DNA from: Bacillus sp. Marseille-P3661
GTDB lineage: Bacteria; Bacillota; Bacilli; Bacillales; Bacillaceae_J
Direction: 5' to 3'
Length of the DNA stretch: 64,000 bases
NCBI RefSeq assembly: GCF_900240995.1
Contig: NZ_LT965959.1
Span: 153,019-217,018, forward strand
In this document: piece by piece, positions 8,763 through 17,876 of the stretch
Numbering within the stretch: position 1 is the stretch's first letter
Layout of the letters: each line of letters begins with the position of its first letter
Translations under genes and position numbers: made by a program
The notes under the pieces: model-generated
Database searches by the model: none
What the model saw: only the letters and a program-made list of their open reading frames with translations
What the model was told of the DNA's origin: nothing

Positions 8763-9168
8763 TCTATTAAGGTAGTAGGCAGCGCCGTCTGTTTTTCTGT
8801 AAAACATTTGTATAAGTTTTTAAACATCTAGGTGTTATTGGTGTAACTGAGCGTTGGACAAGTGATTAATGCTTTTTAGCAGATAGATAATTTTTAGTAT
8901 TCAGCTAATGGGATTTTCTAAGGAGTAAAAGAAGGGGTAATGCTATTTTACCTATTTCAATGGAAGAGGCAAAAAGTATTTTAAAACAAGTGGGAATATC
9001 GTGATTAGATTATTGGAAAATCCTAAAAAATCTAGATAATAAATTTTATCCTATTAGTAATGATTGAGGAATCATTTTATTTCCCACTGGTTATTAGAGT
9101 AATTAATATACTATTCAAACTATCAATTAACAAACCTTTCGTTACTATTTTTATTTGGAGGATTATAA
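8763..9168. other. Intergenic region with a weak stem-loop and a possible gene remnant
   Basis: Just after the helicase stop, aggcagcgccgtctg followed by five T residues (about 8775-8797) may form a short terminator. The stretch at 8940-9100 reads like decayed coding sequence (separate entry). SD ttggagg (about 9153-9160) serves the next gene. Confidence 0.45.
8923..9096 (+). pseudogene. Possible remnant of a small gene interrupted by TGA codons
   Basis: One frame reads NAILPISMEEAKSILKQVGIS, a stop, LDYWKILKNLDNKFYPISND, a stop, GIILFPTGY. The peptide looks protein-like (amphipathic helix and aromatic-rich strand). At least the second TGA could replace a Trp codon (NDWGIILFPTGY). No start with a good SD is clear. 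I cannot identify the family, and this could be chance. Confidence 0.3.
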
Positions 9169-11583
9169 ATGAATTTAGCAGGTCTAGAAATCACAGGTGG
9201 ATATTTTACTAGCACTCAAGAAATTCAACTTTTTAAAAAACATAATCAGGTAGCTTCTCTAGTCTACGGTAAAAATGGAAGTGGAAAATCCAGTATTTCA
9301 CGTGCTATAAATGAAAATTATAAAAAAGTTCTTGGAGAGATAAATGAAGCAGAAACTGAATTTACAAACATAGTCATCAAAGAATTGAAAGCACACCCGC
9401 AACAAGGGACACAGCCAATGGAAACAGCAACCATATCTTCAATAAAAACTTATGTATATAACGAAGATTTCATTTTAGAAAACATACATTTTAAAGATAA
9501 TGGTTTAGACACAATTGTTATGCTAGGAGATCAACAGGAATTACACACACAAATTTCAGGGACTAAAAATTCACTAGACCATAAACGAAATGAATATGCT
9601 ATCGCATCACATGAATATAATCAACTTCAGAATAAGTTGAACCCAAAATCTTCTGCTTACTTTAAAGAAGCTGTTAGAGAAAAACTAAAAGACCGTTGGG
9701 CTAGCACACAAAGTAAAATTCAAAACACTAAGATTAATGCTAAAGTAGATGTAAATTTGATTAATAATCTACTCAACCATGTTGATACACAAGAAAGTTA
9801 TGATGATTTGTTACAGGAACTTAATTTGAAACTAAAACATTTAGAAAAAATTAATACATTAAATCCTTTTAGTCAGATAAGTTCAATTACTATTTCTACA
9901 AATATTGACTTTATAAATCAACTCTTACAAAAAACGATTACTGAGCCTGAACTTAATGAACGAGAAACAGCAATACTATCAGTTATTCGAGAGAGTAGTG
10001 GGGAATTTTTGAATCAGTCTAAGACTTTCATGAAAAATGATTCTCAAAATGATTGTCCATTTTGTTATCAATCTGTTCCAGATGAACATAAGAATACTGT
10101 TTTAGATGTGATAAAAAAAATATTACAAACAGATGCAGCAAATGAACATATTAACGAGTTAGAGGCCATAAAACTTGAACCTATAACTTTAGATTTATCT
10201 TTATACAATACTCTTCTAGAAAAGGATTTACTATTTTCGCTGAAAGATTTAATTCATATATACAACGAATCTTTAGGAAAAATAAAACAACTTATAACAT
10301 CAAAGAAGAATAATCCATACACTCCAATCGTTAATGATATTAACCCATCTTTACACTTAAATAATTTAAATGCACTTATTTCAAAATGTAACGACTTTAT
10401 AAGGGCTTTTAACGATAGCCTTTCGGAGAAGAATATTTTAATCCAAAGCTTATCTAAAATAAATCTAAATTTGGCTTATAAAGATGTTAAAGAACTTGTA
10501 GAACAATATAAAGAAAAGCAAGCATATGAAAAAGATTTAGAGGAAAAGCTTGAATTATTGAAGAGTGAAGGTAAAGAATTAAAAAGGCAATTAGAAGTTT
10601 TAGAATCTAAGATTGCCAATATAGATATTGCTTGTAATGTAATTAATGATTATCTTAAATATATTTTTTATGATTCCACTAGGTTATCATTACACCCACA
10701 TGAAGATTCTTATCTTGTGAAATGTAGGGGCGAAAATGTAAAATTATCTTCGTTATCAATTGGTGAAAGAAATGCTATCTCTTTATGCTATTTCTTTTCT
10801 CAACTTTTTAAAGGTAAAACTATTCAAGAAGTGTTCAATGATAAATCACTTTTAGTCATTGATGATCCAATATCAAGTTTCGATTTCGAAAATAAAGTTG
10901 GAGTTTATTCATTTTTAAGATTCATTTTAAACGAATTACATACCGCAAATCCTGAGAGTAAAGCTATTATTTTTACACATGACCTCGAATCATTTCAGCA
11001 TTTTCAAAAGATTTATAGTGATATAGGTTTAAAGAAACAGATAGCAACTAATCAATTGATAAACCGTTCGATAAAGCCAATTCACAATAAGAAATTTAAT
11101 GAGTATAGTATTTTACTACAAAATATATATGATTACGCAATGGATAATAATAGAGAAACATTGGATTTAACTATTGGAAATATAATGCGTCGAGTTTTAG
11201 AAGCATTCACAACCTTTAATTATAAAATGGGGATTGAGGAATTAACGACTAATGAAGATGTATTATCTCATTTACCTTCACAAGATTTACAAGATTATTT
11301 TAAAAATTGTATGTACAGATTAGTTCTACACAGTGAAAGTCATTTTTTAGAAAGAACTAAAGGTTTAATTGATAGAGGCTTTATTGAAGCTTTTTCAACA
11401 AGCGAAAAAGTAAAAACTGCAAAAGATATACTAATTTTATTATATACATTAAATCCTCTTCATGTTGAAATCCATTTAAATAAAGAAGATGATGATTTGT
11501 TTACGCTTAAAAGAAAAGTTGAACAAATAGAAATGTGGGGAAAAGAACTTTTCCCAGAAACTCAACTAGTTGGAACAGTTTAA
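9169..11583 (+). CDS. AAA_13 / RloC-like ABC-type ATPase with zinc-hook motif, probable defence effector
   Basis: The 804-aa protein has an SMC/ABC-like ATPase split by a long helical insert. Walker A is GKNGSGKSS (34-42), the signature is LSIGERN (529-535), Walker B is VIDDP (D565, D566) and the H-loop is THD (H604). The helical insert contains CPFC (296-299), which resembles the zinc hook of Rad50 and RloC. About 200 residues follow the H-loop, including MRRVLEAF and MYRLVLHSESHF, which may be the toxic domain. PrrC and RloC of this superfamily are tRNA anticodon nucleases linked to type I restriction; whether this tail has that activity cannot be told here. SD ggagg lies 8 bases before ATG 9169. 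Confidence 0.8.
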   Translation: MNLAGLEITGGYFTSTQEIQLFKKHNQVASLVYGKNGSGKSSISRAINENYKKVLGEINEAETEFTNIVIKELKAHPQQGTQPMETATISSIKTYVYNEDFILENIHFKDNGLDTIVMLGDQQELHTQISGTKNSLDHKRNEYAIASHEYNQLQNKLNPKSSAYFKEAVREKLKDRWASTQSKIQNTKINAKVDVNLINNLLNHVDTQESYDDLLQELNLKLKHLEKINTLNPFSQISSITISTNIDFINQLLQKTITEPELNERETAILSVIRESSGEFLNQSKTFMKNDSQNDCPFCYQSVPDEHKNTVLDVIKKILQTDAANEHINELEAIKLEPITLDLSLYNTLLEKDLLFSLKDLIHIYNESLGKIKQLITSKKNNPYTPIVNDINPSLHLNNLNALISKCNDFIRAFNDSLSEKNILIQSLSKINLNLAYKDVKELVEQYKEKQAYEKDLEEKLELLKSEGKELKRQLEVLESKIANIDIACNVINDYLKYIFYDSTRLSLHPHEDSYLVKCRGENVKLSSLSIGERNAISLCYFFSQLFKGKTIQEVFNDKSLLVIDDPISSFDFENKVGVYSFLRFILNELHTANPESKAIIFTHDLESFQHFQKIYSDIGLKKQIATNQLINRSIKPIHNKKFNEYSILLQNIYDYAMDNNRETLDLTIGNIMRRVLEAFTTFNYKMGIEELTTNEDVLSHLPSQDLQDYFKNCMYRLVLHSESHFLERTKGLIDRGFIEAFSTSEKVKTAKDILILLYTLNPLHVEIHLNKEDDDLFTLKRKVEQIEMWGKELFPETQLVGTV

Positions 11584-11589
11584 CATTTT

Positions 11590-11645
11590 AACTAAAATCT
11601 ATGGGATGCTGGCAAACGAATATAGACTTAGTTCTAGTTTTTTTA
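11590..11645 (+). terminator. Terminator-like hairpin after the AAA_13 ATPase gene
   Basis: The arms aactaaaatctat and atagacttagtt lie around a 17-base loop, followed by ctag and seven T residues. The hairpin starts 6 bases after the stop. Confidence 0.5.
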
Positions 11646-11707
11646 ATATGTTTATTGCTTCATTAATTTAAATTTGTATCTTGGAATCAACATCATACAA
11701 ATAAAAT

Positions 11708-11724
11708 GTTAACATTATGCTAAC
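11708..11724. repeat. Near-palindrome / tandem TAAC motif
   Basis: GTTAACATTATGCTAAC can be read as an 8-bp inverted repeat with one mismatch, or as two TGYTAAC direct repeats 11 bases apart. A closely similar copy (GCTAACATTTTGCTAAC, 15 of 17 identical) lies at 44404-44420. Confidence 0.5.
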
Positions 11725-11740
11725 GTAATCCCATAAAAAT

Positions 11741-11799
11741 CGGTAAATCCTCGTTAAAGATGTTACAGCAAATAATATCCAAAACGTTGATTTACCGCA
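11741..11799. repeat. Inverted repeat cggtaaatc / gatttaccg
   Basis: Two 9-bp perfect inverted arms are about 40 bases apart, with related cgttaa words between and after them (cctcgttaaag, ctctcgttaacg). This resembles recombinase- or transposase-end architecture, but no recombinase gene is nearby. Confidence 0.45.
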
Positions 11800-11828
11800 C
11801 TTTTTGCACCTCTCGTTAACGATATAAC

Positions 11829-11910
11829 ACACTCTCATCTTACGGGCGGCATGATGTAATAAGCCGTTCCACCCCTTGATGTATAAGGGTCTTATGTAAG
11901 ATGAGAGTGT
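11829..11910. repeat. 15-bp perfect inverted repeat enclosing two smaller hairpins
   Basis: The arms acactctcatcttac (11829-11843) and gtaagatgagagtgt (11896-11910) pair perfectly across 52 bases. Inside are cggc...gccg (about 11846-11865) and acccctt...aagggt (about 11870-11890). The sequence is non-coding and could be a structured RNA, a small non-autonomous mobile element, or the end of the island-bearing element. Confidence 0.55.
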
Positions 11911-11947
11911 AATGCTAGCATTTGCTCACATAGAGAATTAAAAAGAG

Positions 11948-11990
11948 GCTTCTCAAAAGTTAAATAAACTTTTGAGAAGCCTTGTTTGTG
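11948..11990. terminator. Strong bidirectional terminator, probably ends the tetR-family gene
   Basis: The arms ggcttctcaaaagtt and aacttttgagaagcc form a long perfect stem with a 5-base loop. A T-rich tail follows on the + strand, and on the - strand the run from aaaaagag becomes ctcttttt. The region from 11991 to 12136 holds nothing else I can support. Confidence 0.8.
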
Positions 11991-12136
11991 TTTCCTAATT
12001 TTGGTTGGTATCTAGTATCCTATCCCAATATTTAATATTGTAAGTTTTAAAATACTGATCATTTTAACTCTAGTCAGCAAATGTTTTTATATTGAAAACT
12101 CGTATGGCAGGCACAAATTGATGATTTCAAGGCACC

Positions 12137-12712
12137 TCAATTACTTTTGAGATGTCCGTTTATTCTATGTTCTGCGCCGAGTATTTGATCCTGTATAAAA
12201 ATATTAATCATTTCGATAATCTCTTCAGGGGTTTGATCCATTTCCCCAAGTAACCAGCTCTCCACCAGTCCTGCCAGTGACAAAGTATAAAAGTGCGTAA
12301 GGAATGTCATATATTCCTCGGATGCATTCAATTTTCCCCCAAATTCTTTAATGACTCTTCCAAAAATGCTATGAATATCTGAATAAAAGAAGCGTTTTAA
12401 ATGTCCACGGCCTAAAGAACGCAGTGCACATATACAAAATTCCCGGTTCTCATCTAAATAGTTGAAAAGCTGTAGTAAACCTTCTTTCCAAACAGATGCA
12501 TTTTCAGGAACGTCTAAGAATTGAATAGTTTCTTGTTGGAATGTCCATTTGAGTAAATCATAAATATCCTCAAAGTGATAATAAAAGGTTTGTCGGTTCA
12601 TATTCGATTGGTCAGTTAGTTCACGAATGGATATTTTTTCGAGGGATTTATTTTTCATTAGTGCCTTTAAGGATGCAGCAAGAATTCGTTTTGTTTCATC
12701 ACCATGTTTCAT
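12137..12712 (-). CDS. TetR-family transcriptional regulator
   Basis: The 191-aa protein has a typical TetR N-terminal helix-turn-helix (SLEKISIRELTDQSNMNRQTFYYHFEDIYDLL, about residues 22-54). The helical ligand domain resembles the DhaS/TetR_C_7-8 type (YLDENREFCICALRSLG, about 90-105). It is divergently transcribed from the MmpL-like exporter gene 129 bases away, so it most likely represses that gene and itself. The intergenic region has AACCTT (12774) and AAGGTT (12803) arms that might be part of an operator, though this is weak evidence. Confidence 0.9.
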   Translation of the reverse strand: MKHGDETKRILAASLKALMKNKSLEKISIRELTDQSNMNRQTFYYHFEDIYDLLKWTFQQETIQFLDVPENASVWKEGLLQLFNYLDENREFCICALRSLGRGHLKRFFYSDIHSIFGRVIKEFGGKLNASEEYMTFLTHFYTLSLAGLVESWLLGEMDQTPEEIIEMINIFIQDQILGAEHRINGHLKSN

Positions 12713-12841
12713 TTCTTCAACTCCAGATTAAGTCATTATTTTTAAACAGTACGACCCTAATTGTCTATATTTTAACCTTTTTTCTCGTGCTAAAGTATTG
12801 TTAAGGTTGTTTTAATTCTTTTAGAAGAAAGGTGATCAATT

Positions 12842-15800
12842 TTGAAAAATTGGCTAAATATACGTACTGCATCTTTCGTGTTCTGGGTAGTTATTTCAGT
12901 TATTATGATTTTTACAATGCCAAACCTAGATACATTGGTACGTGAAAAAGGTCAAACAGAAATCCCATCCTATACTCAAAGTGAGATAGCGTCGGATTTG
13001 TTGACAGAAATGGCGAATGAGGAAACGGAAAATTATCAGTTTATCGCTGTGTTTACGAGTGGTAGCGATGAGCCTTTAAATGAAAAACAGTTAAATGACA
13101 TAGACAAAGTCGTTCAAATATTAAAAGATAATAGTGAAGAACTTGGCATTACAGATATGCTTGCTCACTCTGATAGTGATGAAGCAGAAAAACAACTTGT
13201 GTCTGAAGACGGTACAACGATTTTAACTCAAATATACGTTGACCAAAATCAAGGAACTGTTGAAAAAGTAGCGCAAAGCTTACGGGAGAAAACGGAAGTA
13301 GCGTCTGTCGATTCGTATTATACGGGGACAGATATCGTTTTAGATGATTTCGCAAAATCATCACAAGAAGGAATTAAGAAAACAGAAGGTATTGCAATTA
13401 TCTTTATTTTAGTGGTGTTAGTCTTAGTGTTCCGTTCTCCGATAGTTCCTTTAATTTCTCTTATTACAGTAGGTGTATCATATATTGTTTCACTTGGTAT
13501 TGTCACTCAATTGGTTGATAAGTTTAACTTCCCATTCTCAAACTTTACTCAAGTCTTCCTGATAGTTATTTTGTTTGGGGTTGGGACAGATTATAATATT
13601 TTACTTTACACGCGTTTTAAAGAAGAACTGGGTAAGGGAGGACATATTTTAAAAGCCATTACTGAAACTTATCGAACTGCAGGTAAAACAGTTATCTATA
13701 GCGGTATTGCAGTATTTATCGGATTTATGGCGCTTTATTTAGCTGAATTTAAATTGTATCAAGCTACATCAGCGGTTGCAATTGGGGTTGCAGTACTATT
13801 GCTTGTATTGCTTACTTTAAATCCATTCTTTATGGGTGTACTTGGGATTAAGATGTTCTGGCCAGCTAAGTCTATCAATGGACATAGTGAAAATAAAATT
13901 TGGTTATTTTTATCAAAGCATTCTTTTTTTAGACCAATTGCAGCATTAGCGATTGTTTCCATTATTTCTGTCCCATTTATTTTGAAATATACAGGCGATC
14001 TAAATTATAACGATTTAGTTGAAATTAGTGATGAATATGAATCAAAACAAGCAATTACAGTAATTGAAGAGCATTTCCCAGCTGGATTTTCTTCACCAAC
14101 TTCTCTAGTTATTAAGGCTGGTGAATCTCTTGCTACTCAAAAAGGATTACAAGAAATCGAACTGTTGACTGATGTAATTTCAAGAGTAGATGGGGTTTCA
14201 CAAGTTCTTTCTGTTACTCGTCCTTCAGGTGAGAAAATACAAGATTTATATATTCAAGAACAAACAGAAACGTTAAATGAAGGACTTGATTCCGCTCAAG
14301 AAGGTTTAGGAACAATTAATGGTGGACTTTCAGATGCAAAAAACCAACTAGGACAGGTCGATCAAAATAGCTTTGACGGTATACAACAATTAATAGATGG
14401 TACGTCTTCATTGGAGCAAGGTGTAGGAAAACTAGATAAAGCTTTAAACCAAGTTGCTCAGGGATTTAAGGATGGAGCAAATGGTGCTACAGAATTATCT
14501 ACTGGCTTAAGTACTTTAAAACAAAGTGTAAGTTTTCTAAATGATGAAGCATCGAAGTTACAAGCAGGCTACAAAGAAATTGAAAATGGATTTAGTGCAT
14601 TTAGTGAATTGTTCGCTACAATGGAAAATGCAATAGCAAATGCAAATCAAGGTTATGTAGCAATTGAAAAATCAATGAATGCATTAGTCCAATCAAATCC
14701 AGAGTTAGCTCTCGATATCAATGTACAATCAGTTATTGGTACTGCTCAAGGTGCTCAGAAGCAACTTTCACAATTAGCAGAAAAATTAAATGAACTTACA
14801 CCACAATACGAAGTTGCAGTTACTTCTTTAGAAGAAGCAAATAAAGTATTTTCTCAAATTAGAAACGGCTTACAACAGGTAGAAACTGGTGCAGGGCAAT
14901 TACAAACTGGGGCAAGTACGTTAGCTACTGGACTTGAAACAGGTGAAGCTGGTGTCGATCAAATTATTTCAAAAACAGGAGAGCTTGAAACGGGTTTATC
15001 TACTGTAAACGAAGGACAAAAACAATTACAAGATGGCTTAGCCGAGCTTCAAGTTAATATTAATCTATTACAAAATGGATTAGGACAAAGTACAAATGGT
15101 TTAAATGAAATCAGTGATGGTTTATTAGAGGCGCAAGAATATCTTAGTGAAGTTAGTAATTCAAATTCAAATAGTGTCTTCTACATTCCTCAAGAAGTAT
15201 TAGAAGGAGAAGACTTTGAAGAAAGCTTAAATATGTACATGTCTGAAGATCGGACAATAACAAGTATGACTATTATTTTAGACGTGAATCCATACTCAAA
15301 AGAAGCGATGTCTATTATTGAAGACATCGATGAACAAATTAAAGCAACGGCAAAAGGTTCGAGTCTTTATGATGCGGAAATTGCATTAGGTGGTAAATCT
15401 GCAGCAAACGTTGACTTACAACAAATTTCTAGTAAAGACTTTACACGTACAATTGTCATCATGATGATTGGTATTGCAATTGTATTAGTGATTATCACAC
15501 GTTCAATCTGGCAAACAATTATTATTATCGCTTCGTTAATTTTAGCTTACTATACATCGCTTGGTCTTTCAGGGTTACTAAGTGATGCACTTCTAGGTCA
15601 AAGTATATTGAGTTGGAATGTACCATTCTTTAGCTTCATAATGATTGTTACTCTAGGAGTGGATTACAGTATCTTCCTAATGATGCGTTTTGATGAAGTG
15701 AAAGATCAGGGAAGTGAAGGAATTATTGATGCTGCAAAACAAATTGGAGGCGTAGTATTATCAGCAGCCTTAATTTTAGGTGGTACTTTTGCAGCCTTGA

Positions 15801-15955
15801 TCCCATCAGGTATCGTAACATTAATGCAAGTGGCTATTTTAGTTTTAATAGGACTTGTATTGTTAAGCTTTATCATGCTGCCTGTCTTTTTACCAGCATT
15901 AATAGGATTAACTAAAAAACTAAAAAATTTATTTTCGGAGAAAAAAGGTAAATAA
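12842..15955 (+). CDS. MmpL/YdfJ-type RND-family membrane exporter
   Basis: TTG 12842 follows the SD aaaggtgat. The 1037-aa protein starts with one TM helix and an extracytoplasmic domain, followed by a block of TM helices with the conserved FGVGTDYNILLYTRFKEEL motif. A long Gln/Gly/Leu-rich helical extracytoplasmic region then has repeated GLxTLxxGL heptads (about 480-760), as in YhgE/Pip-like proteins. A second TM block carries TLGVDYSIFLMMRFDEV. Asp in GTDY and GVDY are the expected proton-relay residues. It probably exports a lipid, surfactant or toxic amphiphile using the proton gradient. It is divergent from, and probably controlled by, the TetR gene. Confidence 0.9.
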   Translation: MKNWLNIRTASFVFWVVISVIMIFTMPNLDTLVREKGQTEIPSYTQSEIASDLLTEMANEETENYQFIAVFTSGSDEPLNEKQLNDIDKVVQILKDNSEELGITDMLAHSDSDEAEKQLVSEDGTTILTQIYVDQNQGTVEKVAQSLREKTEVASVDSYYTGTDIVLDDFAKSSQEGIKKTEGIAIIFILVVLVLVFRSPIVPLISLITVGVSYIVSLGIVTQLVDKFNFPFSNFTQVFLIVILFGVGTDYNILLYTRFKEELGKGGHILKAITETYRTAGKTVIYSGIAVFIGFMALYLAEFKLYQATSAVAIGVAVLLLVLLTLNPFFMGVLGIKMFWPAKSINGHSENKIWLFLSKHSFFRPIAALAIVSIISVPFILKYTGDLNYNDLVEISDEYESKQAITVIEEHFPAGFSSPTSLVIKAGESLATQKGLQEIELLTDVISRVDGVSQVLSVTRPSGEKIQDLYIQEQTETLNEGLDSAQEGLGTINGGLSDAKNQLGQVDQNSFDGIQQLIDGTSSLEQGVGKLDKALNQVAQGFKDGANGATELSTGLSTLKQSVSFLNDEASKLQAGYKEIENGFSAFSELFATMENAIANANQGYVAIEKSMNALVQSNPELALDINVQSVIGTAQGAQKQLSQLAEKLNELTPQYEVAVTSLEEANKVFSQIRNGLQQVETGAGQLQTGASTLATGLETGEAGVDQIISKTGELETGLSTVNEGQKQLQDGLAELQVNINLLQNGLGQSTNGLNEISDGLLEAQEYLSEVSNSNSNSVFYIPQEVLEGEDFEESLNMYMSEDRTITSMTIILDVNPYSKEAMSIIEDIDEQIKATAKGSSLYDAEIALGGKSAANVDLQQISSKDFTRTIVIMMIGIAIVLVIITRSIWQTIIIIASLILAYYTSLGLSGLLSDALLGQSILSWNVPFFSFIMIVTLGVDYSIFLMMRFDEVKDQGSEGIIDAAKQIGGVVLSAALILGGTFAALIPSGIVTLMQVAILVLIGLVLLSFIMLPVFLPALIGLTKKLKNLFSEKKGK

Positions 15956-15959
15956 CATG

Positions 15960-16006
15960 AAAATGACTCCTTATTAGAAATTAAATTAGGAGTCATTTTT
16001 ATTTTT
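15960..16006 (+). terminator. Terminator of the MmpL-like gene
   Basis: The arms aatgactcct and aggagtcatt surround an A/T-rich loop and are followed by tttatttttg. The hairpin lies just after the TAA at 15955. Confidence 0.85.
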
Positions 16007-16159
16007 GTACATGAATAAACTTTCTCCAAAAAAATAATGCCTCTAATCAGTGACGAAGTAACAGTGAAAACAAAGAAAATGCCATCCAATTCAATTATTC
16101 TAATAGTTTGAAGTAAAACATATTAATAGTACGAAAAAGCGTTTAGAAAAGAGCCTGAA

Positions 16160-16200
16160 AAAAACTATCTCCCAGCTGTATTCAACTGGGAGATAGGCTC
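16160..16200 (-). terminator. Terminator of the tandem-repeat protein gene (minus strand)
   Basis: The arms ctatctcccag and ctgggagatag have a 10-base loop, with a run of A residues on the left that becomes a T-run on the minus strand. The stretch 16007-16159 between the two terminators shows nothing else. Confidence 0.8.
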
Positions 16201-16277
16201 ATGATTTTCAATCTTCATCCTAGTTACTGCTATACTATTAGGGCGATTCGCTTAATCTTCTAGTAAAATTTTTTTTG

Positions 16278-16994
16278 TTAGCCACGTATCGTTGCTGTCC
16301 ATTGACCTCCACCCTGATCACAGGTAAATGTTCCACTTGCATTTCTACCTTGAATTCTGCCGGTGTATCGGCAATTATTCCCATCACTACTATTCCTGCG
16401 GAGAATCCGTACATTATTTCCATCCTGTTCCATCGTCAAGACAGCTGTAATAGGTGTGGCTCCTTGTCTGGTCCACCTACCGTCAAAGGTATTGCTGTTT
16501 CCTCTTCGAGTCCAGACACCTCTCCAAGCACCTTCTTGAACCTCCCATCGTCTGCCTAAGTCAGGTACTTGCGGACCTCTTTGGATAGTTGCACTCCAAG
16601 AGCCACCTCCACGATCACATACGTTTGTTCCTGTCACACGATTCCCTACAACTCTACCTACATATTGACAATTGTTCCCGTCACTACTATTACGACGAGA
16701 AATACAAACAAAGTTATCTTGTACTTGTATTCTCATCACAGCCGTAATAGGAGTTGCTCCTTGTCTCGTCCATCTCGCATCAAATACATTACTGTTCCCT
16801 CTCCGGGTCCAAACCCCACTCCAGCCACCTTCTTCAACTTCCCAACGAGTACCTAAGTCAACGGGCTGACGCATGGAGTAGTCAAGGAACTCATCAAAAC
16901 TTTGTGCATTAGGATTATAAATTTCAGTTGGATGATACGAATTCACATGATAATACGGGTTATAATAATAATTTGGATCCCCATAATAATACAT
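16278..16994 (-). CDS. Two-repeat Trp/Arg/Gly-rich protein with Tyr-rich N-terminus, unknown function
   Basis: ATG at 16994 follows a strong SD (gaggaggtaagg); an upstream start at 17015 lacks one. The N-terminal about 35 residues are Tyr/Asn-rich (MYYYGDPNYYYNPYYH), as in some spore-coat proteins. Two copies of an about 85-residue unit follow. Each begins LGxRWEVxEGxWxGVWTRRG, continues NSNxFDxRWTRQGATPITAV and RRNSSDGNNCxYxGR, and ends CDxGGGxWxATI. Each unit has two cysteines. No signal peptide is evident. I do not know a function; the repeat looks like a beta-rich module. The two units remain similar at DNA level, suggesting an internal duplication. Confidence 0.85.
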   Translation of the reverse strand: MYYYGDPNYYYNPYYHVNSYHPTEIYNPNAQSFDEFLDYSMRQPVDLGTRWEVEEGGWSGVWTRRGNSNVFDARWTRQGATPITAVMRIQVQDNFVCISRRNSSDGNNCQYVGRVVGNRVTGTNVCDRGGGSWSATIQRGPQVPDLGRRWEVQEGAWRGVWTRRGNSNTFDGRWTRQGATPITAVLTMEQDGNNVRILRRNSSDGNNCRYTGRIQGRNASGTFTCDQGGGQWTATIRG

Positions 16995-17214
16995 ATCCTT
17001 ACCTCCTCGGAACATTCAAAACCTTTGTATTTTCATAACCATAATATGTTTAAAGAATTGAAAGGTACTTAACAAGTGAGTGCAGTATAATGTGAAAAAA
17101 TTCGAATCAAAATTTTCAACTGTTTTGGTTGGCGATGAAGGCAGGAGAAATTATCAGGTTATACGAAAAATGCAGGAGCATATATTTTATTATCTACACT
17201 AGGGAGGCCATTAG

Positions 17215-17823
17215 ATGGAGTCGATGGAAGCGGTCATCCTTGCTGCCGGCTATTCAAGCAGGGCCAATGATTTTAAAATGACTTCTAAACTAGGGATAAT
17301 GACAGTATTGGAACATACCGTTTCTAAATTTGACGGTATATGCCAAAAGGTTATAATTGTGAGCGGCTTTCAAGGGGAGCGCTTAAAAGAAGTAACAATA
17401 GAAATGCAGAATCATAACTATTATGACATGGAAATCGTTTGTGTGTTTAATCCAAGATTTAACCAGGGGATGTTTAGTTCCGTACAAAGAGGATGTAGAG
17501 AAGTGAGTGCATCTCATTTTTTTATTACACCTGGAGATTGCCCGCTTGTCGAAAAGGAAACAATTCAAAACTTAGTAAAAGAAAATGGAAACATAGTGAT
17601 TCCAAGTTATCAAATGAAAGGTGGTCACCCGATTAAATTAACGGTTGAGATAAAAAAACGTATCCTTGAAGCGAATGCTGATAGTAATTTGCGGTATATT
17701 CTTCAAGGATATGAAAAGAATTTTTTGAATGTAAAGGATCCTGGTGTCCTTATGGATTTGGATACTCCGGAAGATTTCAACAAAGCAATAGAGTACTATA
17801 ATGAACGCAGCAGAAAACGATAA
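17215..17823 (+). CDS. MobA-like nucleotidyltransferase for molybdenum cofactor (MocA/PucB type)
   Basis: The 202-aa protein starts with the nucleotide-binding motif VILAAGYSSR and has FITPGDCPLV, with the metal-binding Asp, and a C-terminal LMDLDTPEDF typical of the NTP_transf_3 family. Next to a molybdenum hydroxylase this is expected to add CMP (or GMP) to molybdopterin, giving the dinucleotide cofactor the enzyme uses. It is the first gene of the operon, with SD gggagg 8 bases before the ATG. Bacillus subtilis PucB has the same place in its xanthine dehydrogenase cluster. Confidence 0.85.
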   Translation: MESMEAVILAAGYSSRANDFKMTSKLGIMTVLEHTVSKFDGICQKVIIVSGFQGERLKEVTIEMQNHNYYDMEIVCVFNPRFNQGMFSSVQRGCREVSASHFFITPGDCPLVEKETIQNLVKENGNIVIPSYQMKGGHPIKLTVEIKKRILEANADSNLRYILQGYEKNFLNVKDPGVLMDLDTPEDFNKAIEYYNERSRKR

Positions 17824-17876
17824 ATGTTACATCCTATAATAGGTTATTTTAAACTACCATAAGGGGTGTTGCTCTC

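Noticed and set aside
11984-12136. Small gene downstream of the tetR-family gene
   Set aside because: No open frame with an SD; it is probably only the 3' untranslated region.
16569-16869. Open frames on the + strand across the tandem-repeat gene
   Set aside because: They are the antisense of the repeat protein's codons; the minus-strand frame has the SD, the repeats and the terminator.
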